Source: Datura wrightii | Taxonomy: Eukaryota > Streptophyta > Magnoliopsida > Solanales > Solanaceae | Assembly: GCA_035772735.1 (NCBI GenBank) | Contig: JASDFA010000004.1 | Coordinates: 18,751,501-18,815,500 of the forward strand | Length of the DNA stretch: 64,000 nucleotides | Direction of reading: 5' to 3' | In this document: positions 22,263-34,902 of the stretch, piece after piece | Layout of the letters: every line of letters begins with the position of its first letter | Position numbering within the stretch: the first letter of the stretch is position 1 | The notes under the pieces: model-generated | What the model saw: only the letters and a program-made list of their open reading frames with translations | The model's database searches: none | Told to the model about the DNA's origin: nothing | Position numbers and translations under genes: made by a program

Positions 22263-24586
22263 AGAAGACACAATTTTTTTATTAAGAAGCATGAACTGAA
22301 TTTTAAAAAAAAATGAGAAAATTAATAAAAAAATAATGATAATAATTATTCATAAACTATTATTTAATAAATACTAATACCAAAAATTAAAAATTACATA
22401 TATAAAAAGTAAATATTAAAGACCACTATATTTCAGTTACATTTCACACAAAAACTTAGACGTAATTTATCAAAACAAATACAAAGTCACTTAGGTCCAG
22501 CTGTCGTGAAGAGATTCACTTAAGCTTTGAAAAATTTTAATAACTTAGGTGGTTAAAATATATATTTTTTTATTTTATTAAGAAAAATTTAATTTTTTAA
22601 TTTGTAATTTCCTTCTTAATTTTTATTCTTGCCCTCAATTTTTTTTTAAAAAAAAGAGTTTCTTCACAGTGGCTTAATAAGGTCCGTAAAATAGTAATAC
22701 TCCTGAAAAAATTTTAGATTTCAAAATTTAAATAAAGTTTTTTGTGACTGTCATTTTTTGTATTTTAAATATTAAAAATTATTAATTATTATGACTTATA
22801 ATCTTCTACGTAATATTCAAATATATAAATTTTATTTTAAAAAGTAAAATTTTTTATTTTTTTAAAAAGATATTATATCTAAATTTACAATTAAAATTAA
22901 AAATTTTAACTTTCATAATTAATATAATATCACATAAATCAAAATAGGAAACATACGTATTACTAATGAATCGACTCTCTGATTTAATGTAGAAGCTGAG
23001 TTGGAAAACTTTAACAAGCTTAATGCGAAAAGAAAACCTGCAGGACGAAGTAAAAATGAAAAACGGGTTTTCCCATTATGTATGTTTTACATATATTATA
23101 AGTTAATTTTTGAAATCGCCATTTAATTAAAGCCATTTAATTAAAGATAATTTTTTAAAAATAGTTATTCTTTTAATTTTATAATTTAAATTTATTTAAT
23201 TATTACTATTTTATTTATAAAGTCATTAATTAATTTAAATAATTTTTTAATTAAAGTTTTTGATAATATAAAATTTTTATTTTAAATTAAATTTTTAAAA
23301 AACAAAGAGCTACTCATTTTATTACTTTTCTAGGCAAATAATAAATGAGTAATTCAAGGAATTGTAAATTTATGAACACCGGCCAAAAGTAAGATTATTG
23401 TGGTGTGACGTATTTTTGTCAGCTTCAATTAGCGAAACGTATTTGACATTGCCATCTCCGAGAAGCTATGATAGGACCCAAAATTGAAGTAAATCCAGCC
23501 CCATTTAAATTATACAAATGATAATATAAGAAACTTCTATGCTAATACTACAACTTGGATAGTTATTGCTTGATATTTATAAGAACATTAAGATACAAAG
23601 ATAAATGACTTAATATTTGTATCTCTCCGCCTGATAATCGGATTTGAATATAATTAAATATAATTACACAGTTTAACTTATTTATTTGGTCATATAATTA
23701 CATGATCAGCAGAGAATTTGATATAATTGAGAGAGAGTAACTACACTCTTCAATATTCAAGGGAGGTGAGAATTGCAGGTAATTACATGGTGTAATTACA
23801 AAGTTATTTTTTAATTTCTTTATTTTTATTTTTATTATAATTTATTTTTTTATTTCTATTATTTTAATTACAACGTTTTTCAATTAAGCACTTTAACACA
23901 TGATAAAATGTTTATATTAAATATTTTTTGTTCTAATTTCGATAAAACTTTTGTGCATTCGAATGTCCATTATGTAAATAAGTTAACCGCTTAAAACATA
24001 TCACCTCCATTAATTATACGCATTCACTTCAATAAGTTGTAAAACCTCAAGTGTTTTCTAATTGAGATTGATGTGCTTTATTAAAAGAGATAACATATTG
24101 TATATGATTACCTTATAGATGGTTGAGAACACATACTCAAAAAAATTCATAATTTAAATCAAAAGTTTCGAATATAAATATTTTATCATGTGTTCAAATG
24201 CTCAATTAGAATGAGTCATGATAGTTTGAGTGTCTAAATAAAATTTATTGATAAATTTAAGTTACTATCAATTGGGGGTGGGCATGATACTGTATGGTAT
24301 GGTGTTGAAAATTTTAATTTGGTAATTTTAATTTTTGATTTTTAAAAAATACCATATCAAAATAATTTGGTACGGTTCAATGTTTTTAAATTCAATTTTG
24401 ATAGTTTGCTGTACAAAAAATTGATAATCATAGTTTATTTGATTTTGGCTAACATTAACTCATATAATAGAGAATCATGACTTTGACTTTTCAAGAACGT
24501 CTTAAATCTCAATTATATCATATTAGTAACTTGCATATGTAGAAATATTCAAAAGAAATTAGCAATTATCTTTATTAATTAATTAC

Positions 24587-24589
<3 letters not shown>
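22263..24589. other. AT-rich noncoding DNA
   Basis: About 2.3 kb with no supported gene. A 15-bp tandem duplication lies near 23117-23147 (CCATTTAATTAAAG twice). At 24275-24440 GGGGGTGGGCATGATAC and nearby GGTATGG runs recall one end of a hAT-type MITE, but no matching opposite end is visible. Part of this may be the unique flank in which the nest grew. Confidence 0.5.

Positions 24590-24639
<50 letters not shown>
24590..24639. repeat. (TA)n microsatellite
   Basis: About 25 TA units ending two bases before the LTR of element C1. C1 probably inserted at this run. Confidence 0.92.
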
Positions 24640-24641
<2 letters not shown>

Positions 24642-24643
<2 letters not shown>

Positions 24644-24945
24644 TTACACCCCATAAAAGTTAACCATTAGTAAGCGTACGTGTGGATTTGTGATGAATAA
24701 AGAAAGTACGACGCGTGTAGAGAAGCCTCAGTAGCAGGGTTGGTCGAGGCGAGGTCGTGAAGAGCCAGCGCGACGCGCCATCCGGGAGGGCACCGGTCAG
24801 CACGGCGTGCCGGCAGCATAGGCGCCTTTAGAGGCGTAGCGCGACAGGGTGGTTGGCGCTATGGGCAGCGCGGCGTGCCCCCCGCCAACCGACATCACCT
24901 ATATAAAGCCCCTCCTTTTAATCCCAAGTTCATTTCTAATATTTT
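24642..24945 (+). repeat. C1 5' LTR, piece 1 (U3)
   Basis: TGTTACACCCCATAAAAG start, GC-rich middle with repeated GCGCGACG and GCACGGCGTGCC motifs, and a TATA box near the break. It is interrupted at ATTTT (24941-24945) by element B. Confidence 0.88.
24900..24908 (+). promoter_or_regulatory. LTR TATA box (TATATAAAG), C1
   Basis: It follows the GC-rich repeat part of U3, as in the other two C-family LTRs. Element B sits about 40 bases downstream. Confidence 0.55.
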
Positions 24946-25109
24946 TGTTACACCCTGTAAATTCACGACATGTATATGGCCTATTCGCATGCTGGTTAAG
25001 AGTTTTTGAATGTCATACATGCTAGGAAAAGACCCGGGGAAAGACCGGATAAGTGACACGTCGAACCATCGCAAGAGAAGGCTGGCAGACCTCCTCCGAG
25101 ATGGCCAGA

Positions 25110-25192
25110 GTGTCACGGAGGCTCACCTCCACGATACACAGCGTGTCACGGAGGCTAGGCTCCGCGATACACACCGTGTCACGAAGGTGAGG
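25110..25192 (+). repeat. 33-bp minisatellite in U3 of B 5' LTR
   Basis: Units begin GTGTCACGGAGGCT at 25110 and 25143, with a partial unit at 25176. Each contains an imperfect GGAG...CTCC hairpin. The 3' LTR has starts at 32738 and 32771 only. Confidence 0.9.
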
Positions 25193-25204
25193 TGCAGCCC
25201 CAAG

Positions 25205-25212
25205 TATAAAAG
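25205..25212 (+). promoter_or_regulatory. LTR TATA box (TATAAAAG), B 5' LTR
   Basis: Directly after the U3 minisatellite, at the position equivalent to the TATA box of element A. Confidence 0.6.
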
Positions 25213-27305
25213 TCTCCAAACTTCGGTTTTTGCTTCATTTAGCTTAAATTTCCAGAAAATAACAGAGAAACAGAGGGCACAAAGGATTATTTGAAATTTC
25301 CTTCCGTTTACACTATTAAACGCGGTCCAAACTCAAATTAACTCCAGATACCGAGGTATTAAGCAGTAAGGAGCATTCCTACGGATTTAGTTTCGTGAAA
25401 TTCAGTCGGCGAATCGTCGTGCTACCGAGTTAAGGTAAGTGGAATTGCTCCAAATTAGTGTCAATATACTCCTAGCCCTAAAGTGAGTATTTCTCCCTTC
25501 TGGACTTTCGAGAAATAGCGAGTTTTCGACCATTTTTCGATAAGCCAAAGTTTGGGCTATATATATATTGAAAGTGATATTTTATTTCAGGATATTAGCG
25601 TATTTAGTTCTAATTGACATATATATGAATGCAGTTGGGATAAATAGCAGAAGTACTGACCGAGCTACGCCAGTTAGTCGGAAAATCTGAAGCGAAGGTA
25701 TGTAAAGCTAGTTCCTTCGGCAAGTTAGTAATTCGGTATAGCAAATAGCGTGAACTATAGAAGAAAGAATTCAGAAATCGAGTATTGAGTCTAGTATGAA
25801 TCCAGCAAGCATGTTTTATGTTATTATGTTGTATTCAGAATAAAAGTTAGTAAAACAATATCAGACAGTCAGATAATATATCAGATACAGTATTGCTCAG
25901 TATGAGAATCAGTTTAAAGCAGAAAAGAGTTTAGAATAAGAAATCAGAATCCAGATAGTATTTTCAGATCAAACATGCTTGCTATATGTGATTGTTGTTT
26001 GTTGAGACTTGTTTGTGCTATGAGGGCACCCTTAGAGCGTCCTCGCCGCCCCTGGGTTAATAGCTATGTTGACTCTCCCGCCAGAGGATGAGGATTTATC
26101 ACTCCAAGGAGTGGCATGCCGTCCGCAGTAGGACGAAGATGGGATGCAGCATTCCCCATATCAGGCTGATCAGCATAGCAGTATAGCTTACCCTGTCGAG
26201 CGCTTGCGCCCACGGGGCAGATTACAGATACAGATACAGATACAGATTACAGTTATAGTTACAGGAGTCCTCCGGACTCAAACACAGTTATAGTCAGAGG
26301 CCATAGCTCGAGCTGCAGACCCAAGGGGGCCGGTAGAGGTGCTCGTAGTTAGTAGGCGAGTGGAGTGATTTATTTTTGGATGGTTTTGACCCGGGTAGGG
26401 GTATATAGATTGTGTGTTGGTTGGCACCTTCCGGCTTATGCGGGCTGGTATAGGTCCTTGTTTGTTATTTATATGTACATACTTGATATCTAATAGCTGA
26501 TAGACAGCAGGTCGCCATGACGACAGGTATGCTCCTACCTTACTCTCAGTACAGATAAGCTTGTTTCAGATTTCATCAGTCCAGACAGTTTCAGATACTT
26601 CCTACTGTTCAGAATTTCTAGTTATGTTGCTTATATTCAGTTATGTTCAGTTTTCTTTGCATACTCAGTACCAGTGGTACTGACACCCGTTTAGGGCGCT
26701 GCATTACTTGCCTGTAGGTACCTATAGATGAGGAGCCGATCCCTCATGATCCTAGCAAGTGCAAAGTCATCAACTCCTATCATTTGGAGTTTGATATTCA
26801 GAGGTTTACATCATTTTATTTTGTTGTATAGTACGAGTAGGTCGGGGCCCTATCCCGACCATCTTATCAGTATTCTTAGAGGCTTGCAGATTGTGTATAT
26901 ATCTCCCTGTGGTTAGTTGTGTCGGTCGTGTGGGGCCGTGCGTATGTTAGCTGTTTATGTTGTTCGTGTGGGGCCTTATCCAGTTAGTAGTGGTGACCTT
27001 GTCGGTCACGTAGCTGTTTAGCATCTGCTGTTTGATTCAGAAATAACTAGTCAGCATGGTGGCCTTGTCGGCCCGCATAGGCTCCCTTATATTAAAATGA
27101 TTCTGGTTAGCTGATGTTATAGTACAGGTGGCTATAGGCCTAGCCGGCCGGGGGCTGTATTTACAGCCGTTATATAGCCCGTTGATTCCGTGAATCTGAG
27201 TTAGAGCTAGCCAGGCACCAAATGTGCTTAGGCTCAGTAGTCCAGCAGTTCAGATCCTAATAGGGCACCAGGTGCCAGTCATACCCCCCAAGGCGGGGTG
27301 TGACA

Positions 27306-27519
27306 AACTTGGTATCAGAGCAGGTCGTGTCCCAGGGAGTCTGCAAGCCGTGCTAAGTAGAGTCTTGTCTATGGATGTGTTGTGCAACACATACTATAGG
27401 CAGGAGGCTGCAAGGCATAATAGGATGGTTACTCTTTCTTCATATTCAGTCGTGCCATAGAATAGTACAGTATAGAGTTGAGTTCTAAAAACTTATCATA
27501 CTCTTTGTTTACAGATAAA
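27306..27519 (+). other. tRNA-Met primer binding site and leader of element B
   Basis: TGGTATCAGAGC at 27310-27321, four bases after the LTR. The leader is close to that of A and runs to the gag ATG at 27520. Confidence 0.9.
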
Positions 27520-30500
27520 ATGGCAGACCAGCGACACCCTGCCACAAGTAGAAGGCTGGATACCGCAGCAGGAGAAGGCACCAGCAGGATGCCTCAGCTT
27601 CATTTAGAATCATCCCGATCTGAGGGCGACATAGAGGCATCATCACAGCCTTCTCAGCAGTCCCCATCTCATCAGGAGCCATTCGAAACGACACCGCCTC
27701 CGATAGCTCCTGTACCTACACCATCCGACCAGGAAGTTCGCAGAGCTGTAGTTATGCTGGCACAAATAATGGCTACTCAGCGCCAGTCAGTGCCACCTGT
27801 AACAGTAGAGCCATCAGGTGGATCTGGCAGTTCGAGGGTCAGGGAATTTTTGGCATCAGGTCCCCCACAGTTCAAAGGGTCAGATCAGGCAGAGGACCCC
27901 CAGGATTTCCTAGATCAAATGTAGAGAATCTTCCGGGTCATGCATGTAACGCCTATAGAATCAGTTGCGTTAGCAGTATTCCGGTTGCAAGACATAGCTG
28001 TGTTATGGTACGAGAGCTGGGAAAGGTCTCGAGGGAGAGATGTTGCCCCTCTGACCTGGTCCAGCTTCTCGGAGGCCTTCCTGGATCGTTATTTGCCACG
28101 AGAGATCCGGCAGGCCCGGATGGATCAGTTTTTGCACTTGGAGCAGGGGCGAGGAGCGTATGAGAATATGCCTTACAGTTTGACTCCTTAGCCCGCTATG
28201 CTCCAGCTTTTGTGGACACCATGCCATCCAGAGTCCACCGGTTTATTATGGGTCTGAACCCAGAATACATTGAGGCATGCGTGACAACTACATTACGGGA
28301 AGATATGGACATTGCCCGGGTGCAGGCCTTTGCCCAGACTATTGAGGGCCTTAGACAGCGGCAACAGGACAGTAGATGTATAGATCAGGAGCAGCGCCGT
28401 AGGGATAGATAAGATGAAATACAGAGGGAGATTCAGAGAGGACCCAGGCCCCGGTTGTCAGACAGGCCCCCTAGACCCCCACCTCCATCACAACAGCAGA
28501 GGGGTAGATTTATTCGTCGAGGGCAGCCAGAGTCTGGTGGAAGTTCTCAAATGGTGGATTCGCCTCAGCAGAGGAGGGTAGAGTAGAGCAGATACACATC
28601 CCCATCCTGCCCTATTTGCAGTCGGCCTCACACTGGAGCTTGTAGATATGGCTCCACAGGGTTTTATATATGCGGGCAGGAGGGGCACATGATGAGAGAT
28701 TGTCCGGCTAGGGGGCAAAGTAGCCGAGATAGCCAGGACAGGGCGTCAGCAGGGCCACGAGCTCTAGCAGCCTCGGCAGGGCGTAGGCCCTCAGGTTCAG
28801 CAGGTAGAGGCCGAGGTAGATCAGGAGCCTCTAGTTCAGGTACGGGCTCAAGCCATACCCTTGCATTACCAGGGAGACAGGACTCAGAGGCGTCTCTAGA
28901 TGTGGTAACAGGTATGATGACTATTTGCTCATACCCTGCTTATGTATTGATTGATCCATTGTCCACTTTGTCCTACGTTACCCCATTTGTGGCTCAAAAG
29001 TTCAGTGTTGCACCAGAATTGCTACAGCAGCCCTTCTCAGTATCTACACCTATCGGTGACTCCATTATAGCTAGCAGAATTTGTCAAGGGTGTACAATAG
29101 AGGTTGCTGATCGTCAGACTACAGTAGATCTGGTAGAACTAGAGATGATTGATTTCGATGCCATTATGGGTATGGATTGGTTGGTGCCATGCTATGCCAA
29201 TGTAGAATGTTGGACCAAGACGGTCCGATTCCACTTTCCTGGGGAGGCAGTGCGAGAGTGGAAGGGCAGCACAGCTACGCCAAAAGGTAGGTTTATTTCC
29301 TACCTTCAGGCGAGAAAATTGATAGCTAAGGGATGTATTTACCACCTAGTCAGGGTTCAGGATGTTCGGGTAGAGCCTCCGACACTCCAGTCTGTTCTAG
29401 TGGTGAATGAATTCCCTGATATATTTCCAGACGAGCTACCTGGTATTTCCCCAAAAAGGGAAATAGATTTTGCAATCTACTTGCTGCCAGGCACTCAGCC
29501 CACATCAATTCCTCCGTATCGTATGGCTCCTGCTGAACTCAGAGAATTAAAGGAGCAGCTGAAGGATCTGTTAGATAAGGGCTTTATTAGGCCGAGTACT
29601 TCACCGTGGGGTGTGCCAGTTTTATTTATGAGAAAGAAGGATGGCTCGCTCCGCATGTGTATAGACTACCGGCAACTGAATAAGGTTACAGTCAAGAATA
29701 AGTATCCGCTTCCCAGAATAGATGATTTTTTGACCAGTTACAGGGGGCCAGATATTTCTCCAAGATTGACTTACGGTCCGGATATCATCAGGTTCGAGTC
29801 CATGAAAGAGGCATTCCCAAAATAGCCTTTAGGACCCAATATGGCCACTTTGAATTCCTGGTTATGTCCTTCGGGTTGGCGAATGCCCCAGCAGTATTTA
29901 TGGACCTGATGAACAGTACCTTCAGACCATACTGGACCTGTTCGTGATAGTATTTATCGATGATATTCTGGTGTATTCTCGCTCAGAGGCAGACCACTAG
30001 GCTCATTTACGGACAGTGCTCCAGATTCTCAAGGACCGTCAGTTGTATGCTAAGTTCTCCAAATGTGAATTCCGGCTGAACTCAGTAGCCTTCTTAGGGC
30101 ATATTGTGTCGGATGCTGGTATACAGGTTGACACATAGAAAATAGAAGCAGTCAAAACATGGCCTAGACCTACCACTCCGACCGAAGTCCGCAGCTTTCT
30201 AGGATTAGCGGGATAATACAGAAGATTTGTTGAGGGATTCTCCACTATAACGGCACCTCTGACTAAGCCGACGCAGAAAGCAGTAAAGTTTCAGTGGACA
30301 GAGGCATGTGAGCAGAGTTTCCAAGAATTAAAAGACAGATTAACCTCCGCTCCAGTGTTAGCATTACCGAAAGGTACAGAGGGTTATTCAGTGTATTGTG
30401 ACGCATCAGGTATTTGGTTAGGTTGTGTGTTGATGCAGCACAGTAAAGTGATTGCGTATACTTCCAGACAGCTGAGGAAACACGAAGAGAATTATCCTAC

Positions 30501-32300
30501 CCACGACCTGGAGTTAGCCGCAGTGATCCACGCCTTAAAGATATAGAGACATTACTTGTATGGCGTCCACGTGGATATTTTCACAGATCATAAGAGCCTA
30601 CAGTATATCTTCACTCAGAGGGAGTTGAATTTGCGACAACGTCGCTAGTTGGAGTTATTGAAAGATTATGACGTGGACATTCTGTATCATCCGGAAAAAG
30701 CCAATGTAGTAGCAGATGCTCTCAGCCGTAAATCGATGGGGAGTTTGGCGTATTTGCAGCCTGAGTAGCGGGAGTTGGTCAGAGAAATACATCAATTAGC
30801 CAGCCTAGCCGTTCGTGTAGCAAAAACAGAGGACAACAGAGCGGTAATTCAAAACACCGTTGTGTCGTCACTAGTTGTGGAGGTAAAAGAACGGCAATAT
30901 GAAGATCCTGACCTGGTCCAGCTTAAGGACAGAATTCAGCAAGGGAAAGTGCCAGATTTTCAGGTAACTGAGGATGAAGTGCTGCCATGTAAGGGCTGTC
31001 TCTGTGTTCCAGATATTTTAGGGCTTCGCCAGCAGATTATGAATGAGGTACATTACGCCCGCTATTCTCTCCACCCAGGCGCGACAAAAATGTACCACGA
31101 TATCAAGGAGATCTACTGGTGGCCAGGTATGAAAAGGGAAATAGCAGGATTTGTAGCCCAATGTCCTAACTGCCAACAGGTAAAAGTGGAACACCAGAAA
31201 TCAAGCGGGTTAACTCAAGACATAGTTGTGCCTCTTTGGAAGTGGGAAGCAGTAAACATGGATTTTGTAGTAGGATTACCCCATACCAGGCATAGACATG
31301 ATTCCATTTGGGTAATTGTTGACAGACTGACGAAATCAGCCCATTTCCTGCCAGTAAAAGCTACTTTCTCTGTCGAAGATTACGCCGAATTGTATATCAG
31401 AGAAATAGTTAGATTACACGGTGTTCCAGTATCTATTATCTCTGACAGAGGAGCACAATTTACTGCTAGATTTTGGCAGTCATTTCAGAGAGGTCTGGGA
31501 ACGCAGATTAATTTGAGCACAGCATTCCACCGTCAGACAGATGGACAGGCTGAACGCACTATTTAGACGCTCGAGGATATGCTACAGGCGTGTGTGCTAG
31601 ACTTTGGAGGTAGCTGGGACGAGCATTTGCCACTGATTGAGTTTGCTTATAATAATAGTTATCACTGAGCTATCCAGATGGTGCCCTTTAAGGCACTGTA
31701 TGGGTGAAAATGTAGATCGCCAGTTGGCTGGTTTGAAGTGGGAGAGTCAGCGCTGATTGGGCCAGATATTATTCATCAGTTAGAGGAGAAGGTAAAGCTT
31801 ATCAGAGAACGCCTACTGACTGCACAGAGCCTCCAGAAATCATATGCCGATGTGCGGCGCAGGGACCTAGAATTTGATGTGAATGACTGGATATTTCTGA
31901 AAGTATCTCCAATGAAACGGGTGATGAGATTCGGCAAGAAAGGTAAGCTCAGTCCGAGATTCGTTGGGCCTTATCAGATTCGGCGGAGAGTAGGCCGAGT
32001 GTCATACGAATTGAACTTGCTCCAGAATTAGAATTCGTTCATCCAGTTTTCCACGTATCTATGCTAAGAAAGTACTTAGGAGACCCATCCAGAGTAGTCC
32101 CAGTCCAAGATGTCCAGGTTACGGAAGAGCTGGCCTATGAAGAGGTTCCAGTAGCCATCTTAGACAAACAAATTTGTAGATTGAGAACTAAAGATATTGC
32201 GTCTGTCAAGGTACTGTGGCGTAACAGGAACCGAGAGGAGATGACTTGGGAGGCAGAGGAAGATATGCAAATCAGATATCCTTACTTGTTTCAAGTCTAG
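27520..32300 (+). pseudogene. Gag-pol of element B, broken by stops and frameshifts
   Basis: Start at ATG 27520 (MADQRHP). Modules match element A: gag domain, CCHC knuckle (ICGQEGHMMRDC near 28670-28710), protease with IDPLSTLSY (Gly of the usual D-x-G lost), RT (IDYRQLNKV; FIDD near 29955), RNase H, HHCC zinc finger, integrase (MDFVVGLP, SDRGAQF, GQAERTI), GPY/F and chromodomain tail. Breaks: TAG at 27922, a frameshift near 28145-28190, stops near 28408 and 28583, a one-base loss near 29731, stops near 29998, 30136, 30213, 30544, 30647 and 30766, TAG at 31564, more near 31667 and 31708, and a one-base loss near 32018. Non-functional. Confidence 0.93.
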
Positions 32301-32574
32301 TCAGTTAAGAGGTATGTTAGTATTGTTATTTTATACAGTGCCTTATAGTATATGCATAAATGAGATAATCGACTCCAATCTTTTGTCTGATCATTGCTAT
32401 AATATTGTGTGGAGTACCTATATTGGACTTTTCTGCATTTCAGGTTTTTGAGATAGGCCATATTACAGGGGAAGCTCTACCAAAATTTTTCTAAGAATAA
32501 GTTGAGTAAGTCGAGAATTCCTATAAATAGAAGTTTACATTCGAGGACGAATGTTCTTAAGGGGGGGGGGAGAA
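32301..32574 (+). other. 3' noncoding region, hairpin and polypurine tract of element B
   Basis: Hairpin CATTCG-AGGA-CGAATG at 32538-32553, then AA followed by eleven or so G and AGAA (32559-32574). The G run is longer than in A. Confidence 0.85.
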
Positions 32575-34902
32575 TGATACACCCCGTAAATTCACGACAT
32601 ATATATGGCCTATTCGCATGTTAGTTAAGAGTTTTTGAATGCCATACATGCTAGGAAAAGGCCCGGGGAAGACCGGATAAGTGACACGTCGAACCATCGC
32701 AAGGGAAGGCTGGCAGACCCCCTCTGCGATGGCCAGAGTGTCACGGAGGCTCACCTCCATGATACACACCGTGTCACGGAGGTGAGGTGCAGCCCCAAGT
32801 ATAAAAGTCTCCAAACTTCGGTTTTTGCTTCATTTAGCTTAAATTTCCAGAAAATAACATAGAAACAGAGGGCACAAAGGATTATTTGAAATTTCCTTCC
32901 GTTTATACTATTAAACGCGGTCCAAACTCAAATTAACTCAAGATACCGAGGTATTAAGCAGTAAGGAGCATTCCTATGGATTTAGTTTCATGAAATTCGG
33001 CCGGCGAATCGTCGTGCTACCGAGCTAAGGTAAGCGGAATTACTCCAAATTAGTGTCAATATACTCCTAGCCCTAAAGTGAGTATTTCTCCCTTCTGGAC
33101 TTTCGAGAAATAGCGAGTTTTCGACCATTTTTCGATAAGCCAAAGTTTGGGTTATATATGTATTGAAAGTGATATTTTATTTCAGGATATTAGCGTATTT
33201 AGTTCTAATTGACATATATATATGAATGCAGTTGGGGTAAATAGCAGAAGTACTGACCGAGCTACGCCAGTTAGTCGGGAAATCCGAAGCGAAGGTATGT
33301 AAAGCTAGTTCATTCGGTAAGTTAGTAATTCGGTATAGCAAATAGCATGAACTATAGAAGAAAGAATTCAGAAATCGAGTATTGAGTCCAGTATAAATCG
33401 AGCAAGCATGTTTTATGTTATTATGTTGTATTCAGAATAAAAGTTAGTAAAACAATATCAGACATTCAGATAATATCTCAGATACAGTATTGCTCAGTAT
33501 GAGAATTAGTTTGATGCAGAAAAGAGTTCAGAATAAGAAATCAGAATCCAGATAGTATTTTCAGATCAAACATGTTTGCTATACGTGATTGTTGTTTGTT
33601 GAGACTTATTTGTGCTATGAGGGAACCCTTAGAGCATCCTCACTGCCCCTGGGTTAATAGCTGTGTTGACTCTCCCGCCATAGGGTGAGGATTCGTCACT
33701 CCAAGGAGTGGCATGCCGTTCGCAGTAGGACGAAGATGGGATGCAGGATTCCCCATATCAGGCTGATCAGCATAGCAGTATAGCTTACCCTGTCGAGCGC
33801 TTGCGCCCAGGGAGCAGATTACAGATACAGATACAGATACAGATTACAGTTACAGTTATAGGAGTCCTCCGGACTCAGACACAGTTATAGTCAGAGGCCA
33901 TAGCCCGAGCTGCAGACCCAAGGGAGCTGGTAGAGGTGCTCGTAGTTAGTAGGCGAGTAGAGTGATTTATTTTTGGATGGTTTTGACCCGGGTAGGGGTA
34001 TATAGATTCTGTGTTGGCTGGCACCTTCTGTCTTATGGGGGCTGGTATAGGTCCTTGTTTGTTATTTATATATATATACTTGATATCTAATAGTTGTTAG
34101 ATAGCAGGTTGCCATGACGGCAGGTATGCTCTTACCTTACTCTCAATACAGATAAGCTTGTTTCAGATTTCATCAGTCCAGACAGTTTCAGATACTTCCT
34201 ACTGTTCAGAATTTCTAGTTATGTTGCTTATATTCAGTTATGTTCAGTTTGATTTGCATACTCGGTACCAGTGGTACTGACGCCCGTTTGGGGTGCTGCA
34301 TTACTTGCCTGCAGGTACCTATAGACGAGGAGCCGATCCCTCGTGATCCTAGCCAGCGCAGAGTCATCAGCTCCTGTCATCCGGAGCTTGATATTTAGAG
34401 GTTTACATCATTTTCTTTTGTTGTATAGTACGGGTAGGTCGAGGCCCTGTCCCGACCATCTTATCAGTATTCTTAGAGGCTTGCAGATTGTGTATATATC
34501 TCCCTGTGGTTAGTTGTGCCGGTCGTGTGGGGCCGTGTGTATGTTAGCTATTTATGTTGGCCGTGTGGGGCCTTATCCAGTTAGTAGTGGTGACCTTGTC
34601 GGTCACGTAGCTATTTAGCATCTGCTGTTTGATTCAGAAATAACTAGTCAGCATGGTGGCCTTGTCGGCCTACATAGGCTCCCTTATATTGAAATGATTC
34701 TTTTTAGCTGATGTTATAGTACAGGTTGCTATAGGCCTAGCCGGCCGGAGGCTGTATTTACAACCATTATATAGCCCGTTGATTCTGTGAATCTGAGTTA
34801 GAGCCAGTCAGGCACCAGATGTGCTTAGGCTCAGTAGTCCAGCAGTTCAGGTCCTAATAGGGCACCAGGTGCCAGTCATACCCCCCAAGGCGGGCTGTGA
34901 CA
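32575..34902 (+). repeat. 3' LTR of element B (2328 bp)
   Basis: TGATACACC to GTGACA, followed by ATTTT. Collinear with the 5' LTR but one 33-bp minisatellite unit shorter. The opening TGTT has become TGAT. Confidence 0.94.
32800..32807 (+). promoter_or_regulatory. LTR TATA box (TATAAAAG), B 3' LTR
   Basis: Same position after the minisatellite as in the 5' LTR. Confidence 0.55.

Larger units (their letters stand above)
24946..27305 (+). repeat. 5' LTR of element B (2360 bp)
   Basis: TGTTACACC to GTGACA. U3 holds three 33-bp minisatellite units (25110, 25143, 25176), then a TATA box. The 3' third holds the hairpin series described in the findings. The 3' LTR has only two minisatellite units. 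Confidence 0.94.
24946..34902 (+). mobile_element. Element B: Tekay-like Ty3/gypsy retrotransposon
   Basis: A complete LTR-gag-pol-LTR layout of 9957 bp with a perfect 5-bp target duplication ATTTT (24941-24945 and 34903-34907). It is a sister family of element A: same module order, same primer site, same PPT hairpin, but clearly different LTRs. Its coding region has both frameshifts and nonsense changes, so it is more decayed than the second copy of A. Confidence 0.95.

Noticed and set aside
24275..24440. hAT-type MITE
   Set aside because: GGGGGTGGGCA resembles one end, but no opposite end or 8-bp target duplication is visible before the TA run.
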